DNA of 64,000 bases from UBA6144 sp964399165 (GCA_964399165.1 CAYNPO010000003.1:62001-126000); one strand, 5' to 3'. Positions 40,964 through 49,606 are shown, counted from the first letter of the stretch. The notes: generated by a model not told the origin, from the sequence alone. A program made the numbers and translations.

Positions 40964-42652
40964 GTGACCAAGGCTTTGGGCCTCTGTGCCCTGACGTTGT
41001 ATGTGGCGTCCGCCACGGCCTTTTCCGCCGAGCGTCCCCCTGAGAGCGTGCCCGGGGAGGTGCTGGTGAAACTTAAAACCGGACAGCGGTCCCGATTTTC
41101 CTTAGGGGATTACTCGGGTGTCAGAATCAAGAAAGAACTCCCGTTGTTGGCGGGGAACTTCCTGCTTTTGGAAGGCCCCCAGCGGGACGTCAACGGCCTG
41201 CTCGCCCAGTTGGGGCGGGATCAGGCGGTGGAATACGCTGAGCCCAATTACGTATGGAGCAACCGTAGCGCTTTGGAGAGTGATCGCCTGGATTCCCGCG
41301 CCGTCATGGGTACACCGGATGAGCGCTTCGGCCTTCAATGGGGCCTGAAAAACGAGGGGGACAACGAGCCCAAGGAAGACGGCACCCTGTCCGGTGAAAC
41401 CGGTACCCCTAGCGCCGACGTCAGGGCCTACGCCGCTTGGAACCTCACCAAGGGCTCCGAGCGGGTGGTGGTGGCAGTCATCGACAGTGGCATGGAAACC
41501 ACGCATCCCGACTTGGCCGCCAACCTCTGGGTCAATTCCCGGGAAGTACCGGGCAATGGCAAGGACGACGACAACAATGGCTATGTGGACGATGTCCACG
41601 GTTACGATTTCCGCGACAACGACGGGGATCCCCAGGACGGGACGGGCCACGGCACCCATTGCGCGGGCACCATCGGGGCGGCCCACGGCAATGGCGGCGT
41701 GGCGGGCGTGATGCCCCGAGTGTCCCTCATGGCACTCCGGTTCATCTCTTCCAGCGGCAACGGCGACACGGCCGATGCCGTGGAGGCCATCAACTACGCC
41801 ACCACCATGGGGGCCCACGTGCTCAACAACTCCTGGGGTGGGGGAGCGTACTCACGCGCGCTGGAGGACGCCATCCGCGCCGCCGGTGAAAGGGGCATCA
41901 CCTTCGTCGCCGCCGCCGGTAACCAGGGCCGCGATGTGGACCGCCGGCCCTACTACCCGGCCAGCTACCGTCTCAACAACGTCATAGCCGTGGCGGCCCA
42001 CGGCCACACCGGCGTCCTGGCGGCCACCTCCAACTACGGCAAGGATCGGGTGCACGTGGCGGCCCCTGGTCGGCGCGTGATCTCCACCCACAAGAACGGC
42101 GGCTACAAAGTCATCAGCGGCACTTCCATGGCGGCCCCCTACGTCTCGGGCGTGCTGGGTTTGTTGCTGGCCAAGGAAGGCACGCTCTCTCCGGCCCAGC
42201 TGCGCGAACGCCTCATGGCCACCAGCGAGACCTCTTCCAACCTCCGGCGCACCTTGCGCGGGTCAGGACGGGTGGACGCCGCCAACTTCCTGAGGAACGT
42301 GCGCCCCCCGCGGCCGCAAGAGCCGGCCGCGGATGCCTGGCGCACCCTGGTTTTGGAAAGTCCTTTCGAGACCCCGCATCCCTACCTGCCGGACAGCCGA
42401 ATCTTCCGCACTATCCACGTACCCGGGGCCAAGCACCTGCGGCTGATCGTGGAAAAACACGAGCTGGAGAAGAACCTGGATTTCCTCAACCTGAGGGATG
42501 CCCGCGGGACGGTGGTGGCAAGAGTTACGGGCAAAGGTGAACAAATCGTCACAGACTACGTGGACGGGGATACCGTCACCTTGGAGTTCTGGTCAGATGG
42601 CCTGACCGAGGGCTGGGGACTCGCCCTACGGGAAGTCCAGTACGTACGATAG
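40964..42652 (+). CDS. secreted subtilisin-like protease (S8) with CUB-like C-terminus
   Basis: This 562-residue preproprotein has a signal peptide (1-21), an I9-like propeptide (PGEVLVKLKTG, then AVEYAEPNYVW) and a catalytic domain with Asp174 (AVIDSGM), His229 (GHGTHCAG), oxyanion Asn320 (AAAGNQG) and Ser388 (GTSMAAP). The last 110 residues (LRLIVEKHELE, FLNLRDARG, TVTLEFWSDG) look like a CUB-type beta sandwich, probably for substrate or surface binding. The GTG start follows AAGGAGG. It is a likely extracellular digestive enzyme. Confidence 0.92.
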   Translation: MTKALGLCALTLYVASATAFSAERPPESVPGEVLVKLKTGQRSRFSLGDYSGVRIKKELPLLAGNFLLLEGPQRDVNGLLAQLGRDQAVEYAEPNYVWSNRSALESDRLDSRAVMGTPDERFGLQWGLKNEGDNEPKEDGTLSGETGTPSADVRAYAAWNLTKGSERVVVAVIDSGMETTHPDLAANLWVNSREVPGNGKDDDNNGYVDDVHGYDFRDNDGDPQDGTGHGTHCAGTIGAAHGNGGVAGVMPRVSLMALRFISSSGNGDTADAVEAINYATTMGAHVLNNSWGGGAYSRALEDAIRAAGERGITFVAAAGNQGRDVDRRPYYPASYRLNNVIAVAAHGHTGVLAATSNYGKDRVHVAAPGRRVISTHKNGGYKVISGTSMAAPYVSGVLGLLLAKEGTLSPAQLRERLMATSETSSNLRRTLRGSGRVDAANFLRNVRPPRPQEPAADAWRTLVLESPFETPHPYLPDSRIFRTIHVPGAKHLRLIVEKHELEKNLDFLNLRDARGTVVARVTGKGEQIVTDYVDGDTVTLEFWSDGLTEGWGLALREVQYVR

Positions 42653-42683
42653 GGGCCTCCCAGAGGGGTAAAATGCCCCCAGG

Positions 42684-43358
42684 ATGGTCAGGAAGATCTT
42701 TCGCCACCATAAAGGCCCGGTTCTTGCGCTGATGGTCTTGGCGGCATTCACCGCCTCAGCGGTGTATAGCGTGACCCGGCAACTGCGCGATTCCTTCCAC
42801 GTGGAGGATGCCTCACGGCTGGCCCGGGTTTGGCGCTCCCTCGAGACCTATTTGAGGTCCCCATCCCGATGCGAAGGACTGCTGCGGGGAGTGCGGGAGG
42901 GCACCCACCTAAGCGGCTCGGCTGGGTTGGCGGTGGGGCGCGAATGGCAACGTTCCGGCTGGATCGTGAAAGACCTTTACCTGTTGAGTCGCGAGGACCA
43001 GGCGGCATGGCACTTGGCCACGGCCGGGGACAGTGAAGGGCATCTGAAGATCACTCTCGTGCGGCGGGCGGATCCGGGGACTCCCGGGGGGCTGGAGCAT
43101 CTCTTGAGCGCGCCCACGGCGGTGCGACTGGTGGCATTGAAAATCCTGTGGGGCCAAGAAGAAGTTTTCCGCGGCTGTTCACTGGTCAAACTCCACCGGG
43201 CCTGCGCGCGGGCGGCCCGGGTCCACGGCATGCCACCGCGCTGGCGCGGGGGAGGTCGATTGCCGGCGGGAAGCCTGGCGGAATGTCCTGGAAAGCGCGG
43301 GTACGAGGTACGCTGCTTGCTCCCGGGGCGGGAGCGGCCGGTCTGGGCCTGCCATTGA
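42684..43358 (+). CDS. membrane-anchored protein, unknown
   Basis: This 224-residue protein has a basic N-terminus (MVRKIFRHHKG) and one transmembrane helix (about 12-30), then a periplasmic domain with several cysteines (RCEGLL, GCSLVKLHRAC, ECPGKRGYEVRC, ACH) that may form disulphides. The N-terminal anchor resembles those of pilin-like or secretion accessory proteins but lacks a prepilin cleavage motif. It starts 31 bases after the protease and may be cotranscribed with it. Confidence 0.6.
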   Translation: MVRKIFRHHKGPVLALMVLAAFTASAVYSVTRQLRDSFHVEDASRLARVWRSLETYLRSPSRCEGLLRGVREGTHLSGSAGLAVGREWQRSGWIVKDLYLLSREDQAAWHLATAGDSEGHLKITLVRRADPGTPGGLEHLLSAPTAVRLVALKILWGQEEVFRGCSLVKLHRACARAARVHGMPPRWRGGGRLPAGSLAECPGKRGYEVRCLLPGRERPVWACH

Positions 43359-43360
43359 AA

Positions 43361-43384
43361 TAAAAAGCCCCGCGCGAGCGGGGC
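43361..43384. terminator. bidirectional rho-independent terminator
   Basis: GCCCCGC-GCGA-GCGGGGC forms a 7-bp GC stem. TAAAAA on the left gives a T-tract for the leftward rpmB transcript; the right side is less T-rich. It separates two convergent genes. Confidence 0.85.
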
Positions 43385-43411
43385 CTTCAAAAACTTTCTG
43401 GAAGAAAACGA

Positions 43412-43645
43412 TTAGCGGAACAGGTGGGCGTTCTTACGGAGATACTTGGAGAGTGAGCCCACTTTATCCAAGGTGCGCAGGGTGGAAGCGGCGACACGCA
43501 GGCGGATGGTGCGGCCGGTTTCCGGGTCAAAGATCTTCTTGGTCTTCAAGTTCACTTCGCTGAACTTGCGGGTCTTGATGTTGGAGTGGGAAATCTTGTG
43601 GTTGGCCTGGCGGTTTTTGCCGGACAAATCGCATGAACGGGACAT
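43412..43645 (-). CDS. rpmB: 50S ribosomal protein bL28
   Basis: This 77-residue protein is diagnostic of bL28: MSRSCDLSGKNRQANHKISH at the start and the central RTIRLRVAASTLRTLDKVG. It is a component of the large subunit. AGGAAGG precedes the ATG. It is monocistronic with a terminator downstream and a back-to-back promoter with transketolase. It has a lone cysteine, so no zinc site. Confidence 0.96.
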   Translation of the reverse strand: MSRSCDLSGKNRQANHKISHSNIKTRKFSEVNLKTKKIFDPETGRTIRLRVAASTLRTLDKVGSLSKYLRKNAHLFR

Positions 43646-43678
43646 GGTGACCTTCCTGTCTTGATAATGAGTCCCGGT

Positions 43679-43707
43679 AAGCTAACTTGCCGCGCCACTT
43701 TTGGCAA
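43679..43707 (-). promoter_or_regulatory. putative promoter of rpmB
   Basis: Leftward, TTGCCA (43707-43702) and TAGCTT (43684-43679) are separated by 17 bp, about 34 bases upstream of the rpmB start. Confidence 0.5.
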
Positions 43708-43720
43708 GGATTCTCCCTGC

Positions 43721-43749
43721 TTGAGAAGCGGTCCTGCTTGCGGTTAAAT
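43721..43749 (+). promoter_or_regulatory. putative promoter of transketolase
   Basis: TTGAGA (43721-43726) and TTAAAT (43744-43749) lie 17 bp apart. The -10 covers an in-frame ATG at 43748, which therefore cannot be the start of translation from this promoter and supports the ATG at 43781. Confidence 0.55.
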
Positions 43750-43780
43750 GCCCGCCATCCACCTCACCCAAGGACACCTC

Positions 43781-45766
43781 ATGGCGCTGCGGCCCCTCCC
43801 CCTCAAGAACGCACTGCAAAAATCCCCCGCGGGCGCTCCGCTTTACCCGGTGAAAGTCACCGGCCGCGATGGCAAAGACGTAGTCCTGGCCGATCCCCGG
43901 GCCACCCGGTGCCTCTTGGCGCTGATGGACTTGGCGGCGGTGAACGGTGGCGCCGCCTGCCACTGGGGCGGGCCCTCGGCCATGACCGAACTCTGGACTG
44001 CCCTCCACGGGATCATGTTCCGCGAGGCCAACTGGTTTGAGCGCGTGAATTTCGTCAACGACATCGGCCACGCAGAGAACGGCATCTACGCCTTGCGCGC
44101 CAACCTCGGCTACGGCGACCTCACGCTGGAAACCCTGAAAGGCTTCCGCAGCATCACCAGCAAACTCACCGGCCATGGTGAATCCCACCTCTATCCCGAG
44201 GGCGTGCTGCTCTCCAACGGGCCCTTGGCCTCGGCCCTTCCCCAGGCCCAGGGTCTGGCCATGGCCGACGCGCTTTCCGGCAACGACCGCCTCACCGTGG
44301 TTTCCGTCTCCGACGGCGCCAGCATGGAAGGGGAGGCCAAGGAAGCTTTCGCCGCCATTCCGGGACTGGCCGCCAAAGGCAAGCTGGCCCCCTTCGTGAT
44401 GATTGTCTCCGACAACAACACCAAGCTGGGCGGTCGCATCGACAAGGACGCCTTCAGCATGGTGCCCACCTTCGAGACCCTCGCCATCCTGGGTTGGAAC
44501 GTGATCAAGCTCGACAACGGCAACGATCTCCAGAAGTGCCTGCATACCCTCGAGACCGCCGTGGAGACCGCCAAGCGCGATCCCAAAAAGCCCGTGGCGG
44601 TGTGGGCGAAAACCATCAAAGGTCACGCGGTGAAGAGCACCGCGGATTCCTCGTCCGGCGGGCACGGCTTCCCGCTCAAGGCCCACGACGAGGGCATCAC
44701 TGCCTTCCTGGAAGAGATCTGGGGTGGCAAGGACCTGCCGGCCGCCTTCACCACCTGGGCCAAAGAGCTGTGCGTGAAGCCCGAGAAGAAAGCCTCCTCC
44801 GGCACTCCCAAAGACAAGATCCAAGTGGGCGTCTCCAAGGCCCTCACCCGCGCCGCCAAAGAAGGCCTGCCGGTCTTCTCCCTGTCGTCCGACCTCGCCG
44901 GCTCCACCGGCGTGAAGGGCTTCCAAACCGATTGCCCGCAAAACTTCCAGGACATGGGCGTGGCCGAGTCCAACATGGTCTCCGCCGCCGCTGGCATGTC
45001 CAAGCTCGGCTATATCCCGGTGGTGGACACCTTCGCCGCCTTCGGCGTGACCAAGGGCAATCTCCCCCTGATCATGGCCTCCCTGTCCGAAGCGCCCATC
45101 ATCGCGGTCTTCTCCCACACCGGTTTCCAAGACGCCGCCGACGGGGCCAGCCACCAGTCTTTGACCTACATGAGTGCCCTGGCCGCCATTCCCGGCGTGA
45201 CCCTGGTCAACCTCGCTACCGCCAACGAGGCCGAGGCCTACGTGTATGCGGCCGTGAAAGACATTGCCGATAAGCGCACTGCGGGCAAGCACGCAGAGAG
45301 CTATGTGTTCTTCCTTGGGAGGGAGAACTTCCCTCTGGAGACCGTGCCCGGCTTGACCTACAAGCTGGGCGAACCCCAAGTCATCCAGGCGGGCACCGAC
45401 GCCATGATCGTGTCCACGGGCTCTTTGCTGGAGGAGGCGCGCGCCGCCGCCGAACTACTCAAGACCGAGGGGAAATCGGTCGCGGTCATCCACCACCCCT
45501 TCGTGAACCGCGTGGATGGGACGTTCTTCGCCTCCATGCTGAAGAAGTCAGGCGGGCGCCTCGTCACCGTTGAGGATCACCAGCTTTTGGGCGGCATGGG
45601 CGCGATGCTCACACATGCACTTAAGCTTGCGGGTGCCGAGTTCAAGCTCGCTTCGCTCGGGGTGAAGGGGGAGTTCGGACAGTCCAGCTATACGGCCAAG
45701 GAGCTTTATCAAAAGCACGGATTGGATAGCGCCAGCATCGCCAAAGCTGTGAAGGGCCTGTTCTGA
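43781..45766 (+). CDS. tkt: transketolase
   Basis: This 661-residue thiamine-diphosphate enzyme carries the family order: N-terminal ThDP domain with HGESHLYPEG and the GDG-type motif (VSDGASMEGEAKEA then SDNNT), pyrimidine domain with AESNMVSAAAGMSKLG, and C-terminal domain with VTVEDHQLLGGMG. It exchanges two-carbon units in the pentose phosphate pathway. AAGGACACC precedes the ATG at 43781. The sequence is divergent from E. coli Tkt and closer to the 1-deoxyxylulose synthase-like branch of transketolases, but lacks DXS hallmarks. Confidence 0.88.
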   Translation: MALRPLPLKNALQKSPAGAPLYPVKVTGRDGKDVVLADPRATRCLLALMDLAAVNGGAACHWGGPSAMTELWTALHGIMFREANWFERVNFVNDIGHAENGIYALRANLGYGDLTLETLKGFRSITSKLTGHGESHLYPEGVLLSNGPLASALPQAQGLAMADALSGNDRLTVVSVSDGASMEGEAKEAFAAIPGLAAKGKLAPFVMIVSDNNTKLGGRIDKDAFSMVPTFETLAILGWNVIKLDNGNDLQKCLHTLETAVETAKRDPKKPVAVWAKTIKGHAVKSTADSSSGGHGFPLKAHDEGITAFLEEIWGGKDLPAAFTTWAKELCVKPEKKASSGTPKDKIQVGVSKALTRAAKEGLPVFSLSSDLAGSTGVKGFQTDCPQNFQDMGVAESNMVSAAAGMSKLGYIPVVDTFAAFGVTKGNLPLIMASLSEAPIIAVFSHTGFQDAADGASHQSLTYMSALAAIPGVTLVNLATANEAEAYVYAAVKDIADKRTAGKHAESYVFFLGRENFPLETVPGLTYKLGEPQVIQAGTDAMIVSTGSLLEEARAAAELLKTEGKSVAVIHHPFVNRVDGTFFASMLKKSGGRLVTVEDHQLLGGMGAMLTHALKLAGAEFKLASLGVKGEFGQSSYTAKELYQKHGLDSASIAKAVKGLF

Positions 45767-46203
45767 TTTCTGTTGTCCCGGCCCGGGAGGCGTTAGTTAA
45801 GGCCAACGCTTTCTATGCCTCCCAGGGGCGCGGCTCTACGGTCGCTCCGGATGACTTGCTCCTGATCGATGAAGATGCTTCCGGTATTCGCGGCATCGTG
45901 CGTTTGTGCGTCGAGGACGGTGTGCATGTGCTCCGGAGTATGCAGGTGCGGGAGGGGGTTCAGCGGCAGGGAGTGGGACGGGCGCTACTGCAGCGCTTCG
46001 CCGAGCTGTTGGGCAGTAGGGGCGTGACTGATTGCTGGTGCATGCCTTACGCACACCTAGAGGGCTTCTACGGCGCTGGCGGGTTTGTGCGGGTGACAGC
46101 TGATGAGGAAAAACTCGCCCCGCCCCCTCTGTGGCAGCGTTACGACAAGCATCGCAATCGGCGGCCGAATGACCCTGTTTTGCTGATGCGACGAAAGTCT
46201 TAA
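45763..46203 (+). CDS. GNAT-family N-acetyltransferase with non-canonical start
   Basis: The 146-residue GNAT fold begins at ISVVPAREALVKANAFYA, directly at the transketolase stop, and contains the acetyl-CoA-binding motif REGVQRQGVGRALLQRF and a final FYGAGGFVR strand-helix. No ATG, GTG or TTG exists before the first strand; the only in-frame candidates are CTG at 45763, overlapping the transketolase stop as CTGA, or ATT at 45766. A TTG at 45853 would remove the first helix. Translational coupling to tkt is therefore likely. The acceptor substrate is unknown. Confidence 0.7.
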   Translation: MISVVPAREALVKANAFYASQGRGSTVAPDDLLLIDEDASGIRGIVRLCVEDGVHVLRSMQVREGVQRQGVGRALLQRFAELLGSRGVTDCWCMPYAHLEGFYGAGGFVRVTADEEKLAPPPLWQRYDKHRNRRPNDPVLLMRRKS

Positions 46204-46243
46204 CGCCCTATCACCTCCGCAGCGGAGGTGAGGGCGCGTTAAC
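46199..46243. repeat. palindromic repeat, copy 2 (REP-like)
   Basis: This copy has the same core TCACCTCCG-CAG-CGGAGGTGA and the same outer TTAACGC and GCGCGTTAA as copy 1 at 35519-35563. The flanking pairs differ (CGCCCT with AGGGCG here), so complementarity is kept while sequence changes. It carries the stop codon of the GNAT gene in its left arm and lies just beyond the stop of the leftward oxygenase. Confidence 0.75.
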
Positions 46244-46694
46244 TGCACCACCCCGCGCACACCAAGCGTTTACCTGAGCTGACCCGCAAGGTCCGGTGTT
46301 CGAAATCGTCTTGGCCCGTGTGGAATATGATGAGCTTTCCTGGGGGGTACGGACCCAAAAGAACGGCTTTGCTAGCACGCGGGCGAACTGCCAGTTGACC
46401 GCCTTCCACCGGTCCGAAAAAATTCAACGACAAAGAAAATGCGAGCACTCGCGATCCATCATCATGCCAAATCCCGTCTTCCTGCGTGGGATCAGCCGAG
46501 TCCCGCAAGGCCAGCATGTGCTCGATGGCGGTGAAGGAAGCGTGCTGGGAGAGCTCTTCCCAAATTCTTCCCCCGGGCGAAACCCACGTCCGCATGAACG
46601 CGTCCAGCGCACACCAATCTTGGGCCAGCGCCATCGCACGAACGTTCTGTGGTAGCTCGACGTCCGTAAGGTGATATCCCTCAGTCCATCTCAT
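46239..46694 (-). CDS. 2-oxoglutarate/Fe(II) dioxygenase (prolyl hydroxylase-like)
   Basis: This 151-residue protein shows the Fe(II) facial triad: His77 and Asp79 in IWHDDG and His133 in FEHRTLRV, with Arg143 placed to bind the 2-oxoglutarate carboxylate. The family hydroxylates protein or small-molecule substrates, which cannot be specified. The start overlaps the end of the upstream 5'-nucleotidase gene by 14 bases, so they form an operon. The N-terminal double-stranded helix support is short but complete enough for activity. Confidence 0.8.
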   Translation of the reverse strand: MRWTEGYHLTDVELPQNVRAMALAQDWCALDAFMRTWVSPGGRIWEELSQHASFTAIEHMLALRDSADPTQEDGIWHDDGSRVLAFSLSLNFFGPVEGGQLAVRPRASKAVLLGPYPPGKLIIFHTGQDDFEHRTLRVSSGKRLVCAGWCS

Positions 46695-48039
46695 GCGGCA
46701 ACGGCCGCTTCTTCGGCCGGTAATACGTGCGTGGGGAGTAGTCCTGGAAATCCGCGATCCGACCCATGTAGATACAGGCGTACTTCTCCACTTGCCCGGT
46801 GAGGCGGCTGGGCTCGACTCCGGAGCGCATGACTTCGCCCCAGTGGGGATTGAAGTGTTTTTGGTAGTCGCGGATGAGTTTGCCGAGGGTCTTGTCGATG
46901 GTGGCGATCTCGTTGAAGAGCGGCGCGGTGGTGCCTTTATCCTTGGTGCCGCTGTCGTAGGCCATGTCCAGGGCGTGCTCCAGCTCCACCTTGCGGGTCA
47001 TGAGTTGGTTGATCTCGGCGCTCAGCTCGCGGGTGGCCTTGAGGGCCGCCCGTTCGCCGTCGAGCTCCTCCACCACCAGGGCCGTGCGCCAGTTGCAGTT
47101 TTTCTTGAGAGTGAGGATGTCGCCGTAAATGTGGTCGCCCAGATAAAGGATCTGTTCGCCGGAAAGACCGTGGTCCTTCTGGATGGTGGTGGCGCAGCCG
47201 CCCTGGAAGATCCCCTCCAGAACCGGTCCGTGGTGGTTCCTCATGAGGCCCGAGGCCGGGTCCACCGCGAGAAAGCTCCCTCGGTCGGTGAAGAAGCGCG
47301 GCTTGGCGGCGCTGGTGACCACCAGATCGAAGAGCTCGGCCCAGCTCTTGTGGTTCTTCAGGAAGGGCGTGTAGGCATAGTCCAACAGAAGCCGCGTGTA
47401 CTCGTAGTCGGAGTTGGTGATCACCCACAACTTTTTCCCGTAGGCCTTGAACTTCTCCAGCACCGCCACTGCCTCGGGGTCCTGGACGATGTACTTGGCC
47501 ACGTCGCGTTTGACCTCGCCCTTAAGCGACCCGTCCCGGTGGGAGACGTCCACCGCCACCAGCAGGTCAGCCTCCAGTTGCCGATAGTCGGGAAGCTCGA
47601 GTTCCGGGTGGGCGTCCTTCAAGTCCACCAGCTGCATGTACAGACAGGCGTAGGCGATGGAGAAGGAGGTGTCGACGATGGCGTAGCGGTCGGTGTCGTT
47701 GAGGTCCACCGAAAGCCCCTGGTACACCCGCTGCTGGGTCTTGAAATCCATTTCCTGGGAGCCGTGGCGCGCCTGCTTGACCTTGCTGTGGAGGCTCAGC
47801 TTGAGGACGTTGCCGTGGGGCTTGTCGATGACGAGTCCCCGGATCACCTTGCGAGAGTCAAAGCGCAGGTCTTTGACTTGCTCCGGATAGTTTTTGAGCG
47901 CGAGGAGCTTTTTTTTCATTTCCTCGTAGGTCATTTCTTCGAAGGCATCCGAGTTGTAGCGGACCAGGGTGTAGTCCATGTCGAAGCCGATGGCCTGGAT
48001 GTGCTTCATGTTGAGGATGCGATTGACGTAAATACCCAT
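46681..48039 (-). CDS. HAD-superfamily 5'-nucleotidase (IG type)
   Basis: This 452-residue protein has the HAD nucleophile motif FDMDYTLV (Asp20, Asp22), LWVITNSDYEYT as motif II and YLGDHIYGDIL as motif IV, matching the purine 5'-nucleotidase (cN-II-like, TIGR02244) family. It should dephosphorylate IMP or GMP and so buffer purine pools. Bacterial members are concentrated in Legionella, Bdellovibrio and relatives. A long coiled stretch lies at about 320-380. Cotranscribed with the downstream dioxygenase. Confidence 0.9.
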   Translation of the reverse strand: MGIYVNRILNMKHIQAIGFDMDYTLVRYNSDAFEEMTYEEMKKKLLALKNYPEQVKDLRFDSRKVIRGLVIDKPHGNVLKLSLHSKVKQARHGSQEMDFKTQQRVYQGLSVDLNDTDRYAIVDTSFSIAYACLYMQLVDLKDAHPELELPDYRQLEADLLVAVDVSHRDGSLKGEVKRDVAKYIVQDPEAVAVLEKFKAYGKKLWVITNSDYEYTRLLLDYAYTPFLKNHKSWAELFDLVVTSAAKPRFFTDRGSFLAVDPASGLMRNHHGPVLEGIFQGGCATTIQKDHGLSGEQILYLGDHIYGDILTLKKNCNWRTALVVEELDGERAALKATRELSAEINQLMTRKVELEHALDMAYDSGTKDKGTTAPLFNEIATIDKTLGKLIRDYQKHFNPHWGEVMRSGVEPSRLTGQVEKYACIYMGRIADFQDYSPRTYYRPKKRPLPHEMD

Positions 48040-48165
48040 ACCTAGCCTTGTGTTTTCAGAGCCTTGCAGTGTCTCCCAGAGGAGGTAACCCCGTCAAACA
48101 AAGAGTTTTTACACTGCCTCCGCGGCGCGTTGCGTTTCACGGTATAACTCCCCGGAGGTTTTTCC

Positions 48166-49449
48166 ATGCGCCTGTGGTTTTCCCCTTCCGCCCTCCTGCT
48201 GCTGACCCTGCCCCTTACGGGCCAGGCTGGCCCAGGCGACCGTGGCGGGGCCAAGGTGGTCTACGGCGAGGATGGCCGCATGGAAGTCTGGCAGGCCCCG
48301 GCATCACTGCAAAATATCGCGGCCTCCACTGCCGTGGTGGTGCTACGGCCGGATCTCCAGAAAGACCTGGGTGGGCTGCTCCAGCTGAACCAGGCCACGG
48401 CGGCCAGCACCGGCGTGTACTGCGCGGAACTGCCTTTCCTCCACCAACCCATAGCGGGCCAGTGCACGGCCTTCTTGGTGGGGCCGGACCTGATGCTCAC
48501 GGCGGGTCACTGCTTCAAGGAGGAGGGGAGCTGTGCGGAGAGTTCCTTCGTATTCGGTTACCAGACCGATCCCCTCACGGGACGGGCCGGCGTGGATGTT
48601 CCCGCACGGGACGTCTACCAGTGCAAGGCCGTGGTGAGCGCCATCATCGATCCTGATTTGCAAACGGACTATGCCCTGGTCCAGCTGGACCGGGTGGTGG
48701 AGGGGCGCGCTCCGGTGGCCTACCGCCGTGAGGGCATGCCGGACATCGGCACCCCGGTGGGTGTGGTGGGCTCCCCCGGCGGGCTGCCGCTGAAGGTGGA
48801 CATGGGGGCGCACGTGCGCGCCCACGAAGGCGAGATGTTCACCGCCAACTTGGACGCCTTTGGTGGCAACTCCGGTTCTCCTGTGGTGAATCTGGACACG
48901 CTTGAGGTGGAAGGCCTTTTGGTGAACGGGGAGGAGGACTACCGTTTTGATCCCGAGCGGAGCTGCGAGGCGATCCGCCGCTGTGCTGACGACGAGTGCG
49001 CCGGCGAGGCCTCCTTGCGCATCAGCTACGTGCCGGAGCTCGTCCTGGGGCCGGGCATGCTGGAAGCGGCGGCAGCGGGCGACTCAGCCGTCGTGGAGAG
49101 TTACCTCTTGGAGAACTGGGTGGATTATACCGACCGCAACCACGCTTCGGCCCTCTTGCTGGCCGCGCGAGGTGGGCACACCAGTATAGTGGCCGCACTC
49201 TTGGCCCACCAGACGGATGTGTCTTTGGTGGATCTAGAGGGGCGCGGCGCCCTCCACTATTTGGCCGGGGCAGAGACGGCCGGGGAAGCGAGTCTGGAAA
49301 TCCTGCGCCTCCTACTGGATGCCAACGCCAACGTGAATCTCATGGACCATGATGGGCAAACCCCTCTGGAAATCGCGCTGGAGCGTGGGCATACGGCCTT
49401 GGCAGAGGCGCTGGTGAATGCGGGCGCGGTGGTGGTGCTTCAGCTTTGA
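48166..49449 (+). CDS. secreted trypsin-like protease fused to ankyrin repeats
   Basis: This 427-residue protein has a signal peptide (1-21) and a chymotrypsin-fold protease with His115 (TAGHC), Asp168 (TDYALV) and Ser236 (GGNSGSP), all intact, with several disulphide-capable cysteines. From about residue 290 it has at least three ankyrin repeats (ASALLLAARGGHTSIVAALL, GRGALHYLAGAE, DGQTPLEIALERGHTALAEALV). Protease plus ankyrin in an exported protein is unusual; the repeats may hold a substrate or inhibitor. GGAGG precedes the ATG. Terminal leucines end it 81 bases before the tRNA. Confidence 0.88.
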   Translation: MRLWFSPSALLLLTLPLTGQAGPGDRGGAKVVYGEDGRMEVWQAPASLQNIAASTAVVVLRPDLQKDLGGLLQLNQATAASTGVYCAELPFLHQPIAGQCTAFLVGPDLMLTAGHCFKEEGSCAESSFVFGYQTDPLTGRAGVDVPARDVYQCKAVVSAIIDPDLQTDYALVQLDRVVEGRAPVAYRREGMPDIGTPVGVVGSPGGLPLKVDMGAHVRAHEGEMFTANLDAFGGNSGSPVVNLDTLEVEGLLVNGEEDYRFDPERSCEAIRRCADDECAGEASLRISYVPELVLGPGMLEAAAAGDSAVVESYLLENWVDYTDRNHASALLLAARGGHTSIVAALLAHQTDVSLVDLEGRGALHYLAGAETAGEASLEILRLLLDANANVNLMDHDGQTPLEIALERGHTALAEALVNAGAVVVLQL

Positions 49450-49476
49450 TTCGACGCAAAAATAGCGAATTAGCAG

Positions 49477-49505
49477 TTGCCTCTTTGCCCGTGACTGATT
49501 AAATT
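49477..49505 (+). promoter_or_regulatory. promoter of tRNA-Ala
   Basis: TTGCCT (49477-49482) and TAAATT (49500-49505) with 17-bp spacing place the transcription start about 20 bases before the mature tRNA. A G/C-rich discriminator is not obvious. Confidence 0.6.
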
Positions 49506-49530
49506 ATCTTCTCTTCCGCTACCAAGTTAT

Positions 49531-49606
49531 GGGGGATTAGCTCAGTTGGTAGAGCGTTTGCATGGCATGCAAAAGGTCAGCGGTTCAACTCCGCTATTCT
49601 CCACCA
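49531..49606 (+). tRNA. tRNA-Ala(GGC)
   Basis: This 76-base cloverleaf has acceptor GGGGGAT paired with ATTCTCC, D arm with AGCTCAGTTGGTAGAGC, anticodon stem TTTGC/GCAAA around a loop with GGC at the anticodon, variable AGGTC, T arm with TTCAACT, discriminator A and encoded CCA. G-U wobble pairs occur in the acceptor stem. It is followed at once by a terminator. Confidence 0.97.

Noticed and set aside
40777..41016. 79-codon leftward frame upstream of the PilZ-like gene
   Set aside because: It overlaps the subtilase leader on the other strand, has no ribosome site and no protein-like composition.
43748..43780. Earlier ATG for transketolase
   Set aside because: It lies in the predicted -10 box and has no ribosome site.
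43682..45379. 565-codon leftward open frame
   Set aside because: Antisense to transketolase; no motif, no ribosome site.
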